From positions 682,001 through 746,000 of the forward strand of contig CAWKJX010000004.1 of the NCBI GenBank assembly GCA_963850095.1: a stretch of 64,000 nt of DNA. The letters run 5' to 3'. This document shows, in pieces, positions 17,639 through 25,430 of the stretch. Origin of the DNA: Bog-473 sp963850095 (GTDB lineage Bacteria; Actinomycetota; Acidimicrobiia; Acidimicrobiales; RAAP-2). The notes below the pieces were generated by a model. It was given only the letters and a program-made list of their open reading frames with translations, did not search any database and was not told the origin of the DNA. The translations under genes were made by a program, and so were the position numbers. Position 1 is the first letter of the stretch. Each line of letters begins with the position of its first letter.

Positions 17639-18785
17639 TGAAAGGCAGCATTCATCGAACGCGGTAACACGCACACCGCCTATTGGTTCACGGTGGACCC
17701 CGGCTACTGGGCAACCGTAGGCAGCACTCGAAGGGCGGTTTCCGGACAAAGCGGGCAGCGCAGGAGCACCTGAACGAGGTGCTGGGGAAGGTCAGACCGG
17801 AGCATGGGCACCGGACAAGAAAATCACCATCGGCGAGTTGCTACCGAATGGCTGGCTGCGAAGACGCTCACAAGGTCTTCGCGCAACGACGATGGCGCAA
17901 TACCGGAACGTCATCGACTCATGGCTCGTGCCGCACATCGGAGCCGTCCAGCTGGCAAAGATGTCTCCCTCGCAAGCTCAGCAGCTCGTCGAGGTACTGC
18001 GGGTGCCGGGGTTCACGCAGCGGCGGCGCTCTTTCGTCGCGCTCCGTACAGCTGTCCATCACGGTACTGAAGGCGGCGACGGGCTGGGCGCTCGAGACGG
18101 GACTGATGGGCCGCGATCCACTAGCTGGCTACAGCCGGCCGCGGGCCAGACCGCGGACAAGGGAGCAGGCGCGGCATGGACGGCCGATGAGGCCCGGGCC
18201 TTCCTCGTCTCCGTCTCCGATGACCGACTCGTAACGGCCTGGACGCTTCTGCTGACCCGAGGGCTGCGCCGTGGCGAACTGGCCGGCCTCAAGTGGGATG
18301 CGGTGGATCTCGATGCCGGGTGGCTTCAGATCACACGGACACCGCGTGCTGGTTGACGGGCAAGCCCGTCGACTCGGTGCCAAAGACTGAGGCAGGCCGC
18401 CGGACGATCCCGCTGGACCAGACGCTGGTGGCCAGTCTGAAGTCACACAGGACGCGGCAAGGTCAGGAGCGTTGGGCCGCAGCCGAAGCCTGGAGCGACC
18501 GATGGTCATGTCTTCACCGACGAGCTCGGCGCGCCGCTGCACCCGGAGCAGTTCTCGACCCGCTTCGAGACGCTCGTCGACCGAGCAAAGCTGCGCCGGA
18601 TTCGACTGCACGACACACGACACACTGCCGCCAGCCTCATGCTGGCCAGTGGGAGAACGTGAAGGTTGTCGCCGAGCTGCTCGGGCCACTCATCCCCCAC
18701 CATCACGCAGAGCATCTACCAGCACGTCATGCCGGGGATGTCCGAGGGCGCTGGCGAGAGGCTCAGCGCTTCCCTCCTGGGTTAG
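17638..18785 (+). CDS. int: Tyrosine-family integrase, frame-broken
   Basis: Starts at ATG 17638 with GGAG immediately upstream. After removing single extra bases near 17656 and 17705 the N-terminus reads M-K-G-S-I-H-E-R-G-N, then S-K-G-G-F-R-T-K-R-A-A-Q-E-H-L, typical of actinobacterial phage integrases. The core-binding domain has T-M-A-Q-Y-R-N-V-I-D-S-W. The catalytic domain shows L-L-L-T-R-G-L-R-R-G-E-L (first Arg), R-L-H-D-T-R-H-T-A-A-S-L (His-x-x-Arg) and the nucleophile Tyr in S-I-Y-Q-H-V-M. About six jumps interrupt it. It lies within 0.9 kb of the tRNA-Pro attachment site and is the natural candidate for the enzyme that inserted the element. As given it would not be functional; I judge the breaks to be mostly sequence errors. 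Confidence 0.8.
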
Positions 18786-18793
18786 AGCAAACC

Positions 18794-19434
18794 TCAAAAG
18801 TGGATGTGCTGAAGTAGCTCAAGCAGGCCCGAGGCTGCGGCAGACGTGGCCGCTCCAGTGAGAATCTCTGCGCCCCTTGCAGCGAAGCACTAACAATCGC
18901 GGCCCTGGGCCTTGGGGAGGTCAGTTGAGATTCCGTCGCGTCCAGAAGATGGGCGAGCTCATCGCGTTGATCATCGTCAAGGCCTAAGTCGGGGAGCTGT
19001 TGACGAGCTGCTTGGACAAACCCGCGGACTTGACTCATGTCGATCTGCTGCGAACCGATCACCTGAGAGGAACCGGTCGCGTCCTGCATGATCGGCGATC
19101 CCACGTTGTCGCCATGAACGTGAATGTTGTAGACGCGGAAAGCAGGAAAATGTTCCGTGGGGGCCTCGGGCTCGTGTCTTGATCTCTCAATCTCCCTGAT
19201 GCCCCAATGGGTCAAGGACGCCATCGGTGCCGATGGACCCAGAACCCAGGCGCACGTGATCAGATGCTCGCCCTCGAGCTACTGAGCCGCGTTGACAGTT
19301 TCCTCCTCGGGCCATCCACGCTGACGCCCGATCGCGCCCGTATCAGCGAGCTCCCTCTCAGAGCCATCTGTCTCGTCGTACAGGTCGGAAATGAGCTGTG
19401 CTCGCTGGATGCGTCGATCCTCGATGCTCGCCAT
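18794..19434 (-). CDS. Winged-helix-like hypothetical protein, broken
   Basis: ATG 19434 opens M-A-S-I-E-D-R-R-I-Q-R-A-Q-L-I. The first half, through L-E-G-E-H-L-I and L-T-H-W-G-I-R-E-I-E, has the layout of a winged helix found in uncharacterised actinobacterial proteins. A central part rich in Gly/Asn/Gln (H-G-D-N-V-G, S-S-Q-V-I-G-S) and a charged helix follow. The C-terminus after a one-base correction near 18867 reads L-T-G-A-A-T-S-A-A-A-S-G-L-L. An in-frame TAG at 19279-19281 interrupts it where no frame change is needed. Convergent with the integrase. Confidence 0.5.
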
Positions 19435-19448
19435 CTCGCCGGCCTTCC

Positions 19449-19466
19449 GTTGACAATCGGTTGACA
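19449..19466 (+). repeat. GTTGACA direct-repeat pair, right end
   Basis: GTTGACA at 19449-19455 and 19460-19466, 11 bp start to start, 49 bp inside the right 44-bp core. This mirrors the left-end pair (5736-5754). Same orientation on the plus strand at both ends, as expected for arm-type recombinase sites that were one attP before integration. Confidence 0.55.
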
Positions 19467-19514
19467 AGTGACCGCAGGAAGATGGTTGCCCGGAGCGTTT
19501 TCCCCTAGTCATTC

Positions 19515-19558
19515 AGTCGGGCTGCCGGGATTTGAACCCGGGACCTCTTGACCCCCAG
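19515..19558 (-). repeat. Right attachment-site repeat inside tRNA-Pro
   Basis: 44 bp identical to 5572-5615, overlapping the 3' part of the intact tRNA-Pro gene. The element side therefore rebuilds the tRNA after integration, the usual arrangement for tyrosine integrases that target tRNA genes. Confidence 0.9.
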
Positions 19559-19591
19559 TCAAGCGCGCTAACCAAGCTGCGCCACAGCCCG
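19517..19591 (-). tRNA. tRNA-Pro (anticodon GGG)
   Basis: 75 nt. The acceptor stem C-G-G-G-C-T-G pairs with C-A-G-C-C-C-G, followed by an A discriminator. The anticodon stem C-T-T-G-A/T-C-A-A-G encloses the loop C-T-G-G-G-G-G, giving GGG. The T arm contains G-G-T-T-C-A-A-A-T-C-C. No CCA is encoded. Its 3' portion is the integration target of the element. Confidence 0.92.
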
Positions 19592-19799
19592 TATGCCGGT
19601 CCGGGAATGAGCCCGGGGACGGAACCGGGCCTTCCGTGGCCACTCCGGGGAAGCACTCGAGCCCACCCGGAGCCGTCTGGAACGACGCCCGGAATCGTAG
19701 TCCAGGCGATTCGGAGGGAGCGCCGGTCCGGCCGTCCGGCCGCCCGTTGTCCGTGTGTTGGGACATCCCTCAAGCAAGGTCCCCCGTCCTCCGAAATGG

Positions 19800-20816
19800 A
19801 TGGGAATGGGGTCTGGACAGCGCCAGAGCGAAATTGAGTGTCTCCAATTCGTCATTGAGACGCAGCGGCTGATCAACGCCACCACCTTCGACACCGAGGG
19901 CGTGATGCACGTGGTGACCGAGCGGGCCCAGGCGGTCACGGGAGCCGACGGCGGCGTGGTCGAGCTGACCGAGGGCGACGAAATGGTCTTCAGCGCCGTG
20001 AGCGGGGTGGCCTCCGGTTCACTCGGAGTGCGCCTCCCCCGCGCTTCGAGCCTCTCGGGCCTCTGCGTTCGCCAGGGTATCCCCTTGATCTGCGAGGACA
20101 CCGAGACCGATCCGCGGGTCGACCGTGAGGCCTGCCGGCGCATCGGCGTGCGCTCCATGATCGTCGTGCCGCTCGTCCATCGCGGCTACATCGTCGGTGT
20201 ACTCGAGGTCGTCTCCGGCCAGGCCTCCCACTTTGCGGACTCGGACCAAGCGATCCTCGAGCTCATGGGCGGTTTCATCGCCGCCTCGCTGACGAACAGC
20301 TTCACCCTCGAGATGGAGGCGCACCGCGCCCTCCACGATGCGCTCACCGGGTTGCCGAACCGCACCCTCCTGACGGACCGGCTCGAGCACCAGCTCTACG
20401 AGGTCCGGCGCTACGGCGGGACGTTCGGGGTCCTCTTCATCGACCTCGACGGCTTCAAGTCCGTCAACGAGACCCTGGGGCGCGAGGTGGGCGACGCCGT
20501 CCTGCGGGCCGTCGCACGCGAGCTGCTGTCGACCCTGCGGAAGGGGGACACGCTGGCCCGGTTCGGCGGGGACGAGTTCGTCCTCGTGTGCCCCCACAGC
20601 GACCGGTCGAACGAGTGCCAGTTCCGTGAGCGCATCGAGTCGTCCGTCGACAAGGTCATCGAGGCCCTCGGCCTCGATCCCTCGTGGTTCGGCGCCAGCG
20701 TCGGGGCGCTGTGGAGCACCGGCGAGGAGAAGACGGCCGCGGATCTGCTCAAGGCCGCCGCGGCCTCCCTGGTGCAGGCCAGACGAGGCCATACCCTCGA
20801 GGCCCAGGCGCTCTGA
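19800..20816 (+). CDS. GAF-GGDEF diguanylate cyclase
   Basis: About 338 residues. An N-terminal GAF sensor domain (about 15-165, with V-P-L-V-H-R-G-Y-I-V-G-V-L-E-V-V) is followed by a GGDEF domain (about 175-330) with L-H-D-A-L-T-G-L-P-N-R and the active-site loop F-G-G-D-E-F. The intact loop predicts synthesis of cyclic di-GMP. There is no EAL domain. An inhibitory-site motif RxxD may be present just upstream of the loop, as R-K-G-D-T-L-A-R-F. No membrane segment, so the GAF ligand is cytoplasmic. Start ATG 19800; an upstream GTG at 19755 is possible. Confidence 0.85.
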   Translation: MGMGSGQRQSEIECLQFVIETQRLINATTFDTEGVMHVVTERAQAVTGADGGVVELTEGDEMVFSAVSGVASGSLGVRLPRASSLSGLCVRQGIPLICEDTETDPRVDREACRRIGVRSMIVVPLVHRGYIVGVLEVVSGQASHFADSDQAILELMGGFIAASLTNSFTLEMEAHRALHDALTGLPNRTLLTDRLEHQLYEVRRYGGTFGVLFIDLDGFKSVNETLGREVGDAVLRAVARELLSTLRKGDTLARFGGDEFVLVCPHSDRSNECQFRERIESSVDKVIEALGLDPSWFGASVGALWSTGEEKTAADLLKAAAASLVQARRGHTLEAQAL

Positions 20817-20872
20817 GCGAGGTGATCGGGTCCGGATCGGCCCTCGTGGGCACCGTGTGATCGAATGGGCCG

Positions 20873-21904
20873 ATGGCCCTCGACACCGCGACCGACGTCC
20901 GCCTCGACCCCCGCCTCCGGAGCATTCTGGCGGCCATCCCCAGCACCCCCCAGCCCGACGTGCAGAGCCGCGAAGAGCTGCTCGCCGAGGCCAACTCGCC
21001 CGAAGCCGAAGAGTTCCGGGCGACGTTCCGATCCTTCCAAGACCTGTGCGACACGGAGGATGCCGCGCCCTCCACCGGTCTCACGGTGTCGACGCGCGAC
21101 ATCGAGTCCCAGCCCGACGGTAACACCATCAAGCTCCAGATCATCAGGCCGGAGTCGACCGTCCCGACGGCCTGCGTCTATTACATCCACGGTGGCGGCA
21201 TGGCCTCCATGTCGTGCTTCGACGGGATGTACCGGGGCTGGGGCAAGCTCATTGCGGCCAACGGCGTCACCGTGGTCATGGTCGACTTCCGCAACTGCGT
21301 CGTCGCTTCGTCGGCGCCGGAGGTCGAACCGTTCCCGGCCGGGCTCAACGACTGCGTGTCGGGTCTGCACTGGGTCGTCGAGCACGCCGGCGAGCTCGGG
21401 ATCGACTCGGCGCGCATCGTGGTGGCCGGTGAGAGCGGCGGCGGCAACCTGACGCTCGCCACCGGGCTCAAGCTGCGGCGCGACGGCGAGCTCGGCCTGA
21501 TCAAGGGTCTCTACGCCCTCTGCCCCTATATCGCCGGGCAATGGCCGGCAGCCGATTGCCCGTCTTCGGTCGAGAACAACGGCATCCTCCTCGACCTGCA
21601 CAACAATCGCGGCGCCATGGGTTACGGCATCGAGGCGTTCGACGAGCGCAACCCGCTGGCCTGGCCCGCCTTCGCCGGCATCGACGACGTGACGGGGTTC
21701 CCGCCCACGGTCATCAGCGTCAACGAGTGCGACCCGCTACGCGACGAGGGACTCAACTTCTACCGGCTGCTCCTCGCCGCGGGGGTGGCGGCTCGCGGCC
21801 GCCAGGTGATGGGCACCATGCACGGCACCGAGGTCTTCAACATCGCCTGCCCGGAAATCAGCCGCGACACGGCGCGGGACCTGGCCGCCTTCGCCCGGGA
21901 CTGA
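20873..21904 (+). CDS. Alpha/beta hydrolase (hormone-sensitive lipase family)
   Basis: A 343-residue protein. The oxyanion-hole motif H-G-G-G-M and the nucleophile elbow G-E-S-G-G-G-N identify the HSL/bacterial esterase family. The catalytic Asp and His are expected in N-E-C-D-P-L-R-D-E and G-T-M-H-G-T-E near the C-terminus. It probably hydrolyses a short- or medium-chain ester. No signal peptide. It follows the diguanylate cyclase by 56 bp on the same strand. Confidence 0.85.
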   Translation: MALDTATDVRLDPRLRSILAAIPSTPQPDVQSREELLAEANSPEAEEFRATFRSFQDLCDTEDAAPSTGLTVSTRDIESQPDGNTIKLQIIRPESTVPTACVYYIHGGGMASMSCFDGMYRGWGKLIAANGVTVVMVDFRNCVVASSAPEVEPFPAGLNDCVSGLHWVVEHAGELGIDSARIVVAGESGGGNLTLATGLKLRRDGELGLIKGLYALCPYIAGQWPAADCPSSVENNGILLDLHNNRGAMGYGIEAFDERNPLAWPAFAGIDDVTGFPPTVISVNECDPLRDEGLNFYRLLLAAGVAARGRQVMGTMHGTEVFNIACPEISRDTARDLAAFARD

Positions 21905-21929
21905 CCGGCCGCGCCCCGGTGCCGGCGAG

Positions 21930-23350
21930 GTGCCGGTACGCCCGCCCGCCGTGCTCCCCCGGTGCGGCCGCCTGCTCGCGCTGCGGGCGCTGGCCGGAGC
22001 CTCGGTCGGGCTCACCGGTGTGCTGCTGGCCGCCCCGGCGCCGGCCGTGGCCGCGACGCGCCGGCCGGCCGCACCCGAGAGCGGCGCGGGCCGCCCTGCC
22101 GTCCGGGGCGATCCAGCACATCCTGGTCATCGAATTCGAGAACGAGGGTTACGACGCCACCTTCGGACCGGGCTCCGCCGCCACCTACCTCAACGGCACG
22201 CTGCGCCAGGAAGGCGAGCTGCTGCAGAACTACTACGCCATTGGGCACAACAGCCTGGACAACTACATCGCCCAGGTCTCCGGGCAGGCGCCGACCGAGG
22301 ACACGCAGGCGGACTGTGCCGACAACGGGTTCGCCTACAGCGACGTCACACCCGGGACGCCCGCACCCGACCAGGCGGTCGACCCGGGCCAGGTCGTCGG
22401 TGAGGGCTGCGTGTACCCGGCGTCGGTGCCGACCATCGCCAGCCAGCTCGACGCCAAGTACCCGCCCAATCCCCGGACCCACGTCGCCTCGTGGCGCGCC
22501 TACGAACAGGACATGGGCAACACGCCGTCGCGGGACGGCGGCACGCCGGACCCGACGGGCGGCACCGACTGTGCCCACCCCGCCATCGGTGCGACCGACA
22601 CGGCCGAGGTGGCCACCCCCGAGGACCAGTACACGACCCGCCACAACCCGTTCGTGTGGTTCCACTCCGTCATCGACAACACCGCAGAATGCGACGCCAA
22701 CGTGGTCCCGCTCGGCCCTCTGGGTCCGGATGGCGCGCCGTCGCCGGACGGCCATCTGGCCCAGGACCTCAGGAGCCAGAAGACGACGCCGCGCTTCGGG
22801 TTCATCACACCGAACCTGTGCAACGACGGTCACGACGACCCCTGCGCCGGGCCCGACAGCACGGGGGGCATGCGGGAGGGTTGCGCGGGGCCGACGGGTT
22901 CCTCCGGGTCTGGATGCCCCTCATCCTGGGCTCCCCGGCGTACCGGAGCGGGGACATGCTGGTCGTCATCACCTTCGACGAGTCCGACGTGGGCGGGCCC
23001 GGGGCCGACACGTCCTGCTGCAACGAGCTGACCGGGACCCAACACCAACGCACCGGGCAACGCCGGAGACGGCACGGACAGCCAGGCCCCCGGCGGCGGC
23101 CAAATCGGCGCGCTCCTGCTCAACGCCAGGTACGTCACCCCCGGCTCGACGGACACCACCGGCACCTACGACCACTACTCGGCGCTGCGCAGCTACGAGG
23201 ACCTGCTCGGGTTGACCACCGGCGGCGCCGACGGGGAGGGTCACTTGGGCTTCGGCCGCCGCCCCGGGCCTGGCACCGTTCGGCCCCGACGTCTTCCCGG
23301 CCGATCTCAGCCGCGGCCGCTCCGAGCGCGAGCCGACCAAGAAGAAGTAG
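21930..23350 (+). CDS. Secreted phosphoesterase family protein, frame-broken
   Basis: An N-terminal signal peptide (L-L-A-L-R-A-L-A-G-A-S-V-G-L ... A-V-A-A) leads, after one extra base near 22085, to I-Q-H-I-L-V-I-E-F-E-N-E-G-Y and Y-Y-A-I-G-H-N-S-L-D-N-Y, the metal-binding N-terminal signature of the PF04185 phosphoesterase family (acid phosphatase/phospholipase C-like). Later segments T-P-R-F-G-F-I-T-P-N-L-C-N-D-G-H-D and V-V-I-T-F-D-E-S-D contribute further metal ligands. Additional jumps occur near 22870, 23040 and 23255. It ends E-P-T-K-K-K at 23350. Likely secreted and dependent on divalent metals. Confidence 0.75.
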
Positions 23351-23353
23351 GGA

Positions 23354-23872
23354 TCAGTCGAGGCGGCGCAGCGAGGCGCGATAGCGCTTGGCGTTGTCCA
23401 CGTAGACGTCGGCCGACATCTTGATCATGGCGGCGTCCGACCTGCCCTCGACGATTTTGGCGGGGATCCCGAGCGCCAGCGCGCCGGGCGGGACCACCAT
23501 GTTGTTGGGCACCACGGCGTTGGCGCCCACCGTGGCGCCGCGGCTGACCACGGCCCAGTGGAGGACCACGCTGCCCGAGCCCGCCAAGGAGTCGTCCTCG
23601 AGGGTGCATCCCTCGAGGTGGGTCAGGTGGCCGACGACGCACCCGTCGCCGATGACCGTCGGGAACCCGGGACCGGCGTGAATGACCGTCCCGTCCTGTA
23701 TGGACGAGCGGGCACCGATGGTGATCGTGCCGTAGTCGCCGCGCAGGACGGCGCTGGGCCAGACGCTCGACTCGGGACCGATGGTCACGTCTCCGATGAC
23801 GACGGCATCGGGGTGCACGAAGGCCTCACGGTCGATGTGCGGCGTCGCGCCGTCGAGCTCGTAGATGGCCAT
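23354..23872 (-). CDS. Gamma-carbonic-anhydrase-like hexapeptide-repeat protein
   Basis: A 172-residue left-handed beta-helix protein with hexapeptide periodicity ([LIV]-G-x-x-x-x) throughout. The segment I-Q-D-G-T-V-I-H followed by V-V-G-H-L-T-H carries the three zinc-binding His of the gamma-CA family, so metal binding is predicted. Whether it hydrates CO2 is not certain; many homologues (YrdA, PaaY types) have weak activity. It stands convergent to the phosphoesterase with 3 bp between stops. Confidence 0.8.
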   Translation of the reverse strand: MAIYELDGATPHIDREAFVHPDAVVIGDVTIGPESSVWPSAVLRGDYGTITIGARSSIQDGTVIHAGPGFPTVIGDGCVVGHLTHLEGCTLEDDSLAGSGSVVLHWAVVSRGATVGANAVVPNNMVVPPGALALGIPAKIVEGRSDAAMIKMSADVYVDNAKRYRASLRRLD

Positions 23873-23884
23873 GGAGCGAGAACG

Positions 23885-24088
23885 CTACACGTGGGCGGCG
23901 ATCCAGGTGACGCCCTGGTAGCCGCGGTAGCCGAGATACACGATGCTGGCCACCAGCATGGCCTTGAAGTACCAGGGCACCGGTCCCCGCTCTTGTTCGG
24001 CCAGGACGGTGCCGCAGTGCGGGCACTCGCCCTCCTCCCCCAGGTCCTCGTCCTCGACGAGTGCGTCGCACTCCTCGCACCACGCCAT
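23885..24088 (-). CDS. Small zinc-ribbon membrane protein
   Basis: A 67-residue protein: an N-terminal zinc ribbon, C-E-E-C and C-P-H-C separated by 14 residues, followed by one transmembrane helix (F-K-A-M-L-V-A-S-I-V-Y-L-G-Y). Unnamed, located between der and the gamma-CA-like gene on the same strand. No family function known to me. Confidence 0.65.
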   Translation of the reverse strand: MAWCEECDALVEDEDLGEEGECPHCGTVLAEQERGPVPWYFKAMLVASIVYLGYRGYQGVTWIAAHV

Positions 24089-24104
24089 CAGCGCCGCCGG
24101 ACCC

Positions 24105-25430
24105 TTACTTGCCGCCGATGCGGACGCGCAGCTTCATCGGCGTGGCGCCGAGGTCGAACTTCTCACGCAGGCCGCGTTCGATGTAGCGGAGGTACGTCGG
24201 CGGGAGCCGACCGTTGGTGAAGAGCGTGAACGTCGGCGGGTCGATGGCCCCCTGGACGATGTAGCGGATGCGTGCCCGTGGGGCGGGCTGGCGGCCCTGC
24301 AGCTCCTGCACCGTGCGGTTGAGCACGCCCGTCGGCACGCGCCGGTGGTAGGCCGCCTCGGCATCGCGCAGCGCGGGCAGAATGCGCTGCACACCCTTGC
24401 CCGACAGCGCCGAAATCTTGAGCACCGGCGCCGCCCCGAGGAAGGCCAGGCGGTCCCCGACGCCGGCCAGCACGTCGTCGCGGTCGTCCGTGGCCACCTG
24501 GTCCCACTTGTTCAGGGCCACGATGGCGGGGCAGCCCGAGACGCCGATGCGCTCGGCCAGGCGCTGGTCCTGGTGGGAGGCACCCACGGTGGCGTCGATG
24601 ACCAGGATGGCGATGTCGGCCCGCTCCAAGGCGCGCAGGGCCCGCAACGTGGCGTGCTGCTCGGTGCCGCGGTCGGTCTTGGAGGGCCGGCGCAGTCCCG
24701 CCGTGTCGATGAAACAGACCGGACCATCGGGCGTCTCGACGACCGTGTCGATGGCGTCGCGCGTCGTGCCCGGCAGGTCGTGCACGATGGAGCGCTCGTC
24801 GCCCAGCAGGCGGTTGAACAGCGTTGACTTGCCGACGTTGGGCCGGCCGATGATGGCCACTCTCGGCGTGCCCTCGACATGGAGCGACTCCTGGCCGGTC
24901 GCCGGGGCGGCGACATCGGTTCCGTCCGGTGCCGCCCCGGGCAGCAACGCGACCACGGCGTCGAGCAGGTCACCGGTCCCGCGGCCGTGCACCGCACTGA
25001 CCGGGAACGGGTCGCCGAGGCCGAGCGCGACGAACTCCCACGCCGCGGCCTCGCGCCCGGTGTCGTCCACCTTGTTGACCACCAGGCGCACCGGCGGCCC
25101 GGCGCGCCGGATGGTCTTCGCCGCCGCCAGGTCCTCCTCGGTCACACCCGTCGTGACGTCGACCACCATCACGACGACGTCCGCCTCGGCCAGGGCGCGC
25201 TCGGCCTGACGGCTCACCTTGGCCTCCAGTACGTCGCCACCGGCGAGCCAGCCGCCGGTGTCCATCACCGAGAACGGCACGCCGGCCCACTCGGCCGTGA
25301 GCACCTTGCGGTCGCGGGTGACCCCCTGTTCCTCCTCGACCACCGCGGCGCGGCTGCCGACGATGCGGTTCACCAGCGACGACTTGCCGACGTTGGGCCG
25401 CCCGGCCACCACCACCATGGGGAGGCTCAC
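24105..25430 (-). CDS. der: Ribosome-assembly GTPase Der (EngA)
   Basis: A 441-residue protein from GTG 25430. Two consecutive G domains, each with G-R-P-N-V-G-K-S (residues about 7-14 and about 190-197), D-T-G-G / D-T-A-G switch regions and N-K-V-D / N-K-W-D base-recognition motifs, then a C-terminal KH-like domain with R-Y-I-V-Q-G-A. The architecture is unique to Der, which matures the 50S subunit. Its start overlaps the stop of the upstream radical-SAM gene (GTGA), so the two are translationally coupled. Confidence 0.95.
   Translation of the reverse strand: MSLPMVVVAGRPNVGKSSLVNRIVGSRAAVVEEEQGVTRDRKVLTAEWAGVPFSVMDTGGWLAGGDVLEAKVSRQAERALAEADVVVMVVDVTTGVTEEDLAAAKTIRRAGPPVRLVVNKVDDTGREAAAWEFVALGLGDPFPVSAVHGRGTGDLLDAVVALLPGAAPDGTDVAAPATGQESLHVEGTPRVAIIGRPNVGKSTLFNRLLGDERSIVHDLPGTTRDAIDTVVETPDGPVCFIDTAGLRRPSKTDRGTEQHATLRALRALERADIAILVIDATVGASHQDQRLAERIGVSGCPAIVALNKWDQVATDDRDDVLAGVGDRLAFLGAAPVLKISALSGKGVQRILPALRDAEAAYHRRVPTGVLNRTVQELQGRQPAPRARIRYIVQGAIDPPTFTLFTNGRLPPTYLRYIERGLREKFDLGATPMKLRVRIGGK

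Larger units (their letters stand above)
5572..19558. mobile_element. tRNA-Pro-integrated mobile element, about 14 kb
   Basis: Bounded by a perfect 44-bp direct repeat (5572-5615 and 19515-19558) that corresponds to the 3' portion of the intact tRNA-Pro gene at 19517-19591. The left copy lacks the tRNA 5' half and is the displaced original end. A tyrosine integrase (17638-18785) lies near the tRNA-side end, as expected for integrases using tRNA sites. Cargo on the minus strand from 16925 down to 8432 forms a chain of overlapping genes: XRE regulator, excisionase-like protein, small proteins, AAA ATPase, giant phage-like protein, RAD52-type protein, VRR-NUC nuclease and zinc-finger protein. 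No terminase, portal, capsid, relaxase or conjugation ATPase is visible. It could be a phage satellite, a prophage remnant, or an integrative plasmid with a phage-type ejection protein. Confidence 0.85.

Noticed and set aside
17225..17749. 174-residue minus-strand frame near the integrase
   Set aside because: It lies antisense to the small helix-turn-helix gene and the integrase start, shows no domain, and has mixed composition.
20019..20792. Minus-strand frame opposite the diguanylate cyclase
   Set aside because: No motif; the plus strand has a complete GAF-GGDEF sequence.
22012..22833. Minus-strand frame opposite the phosphoesterase
   Set aside because: Composition of a shadow frame (Arg/Gly/Val/Asp-rich without domain pattern), while the plus strand carries metal-binding motifs.
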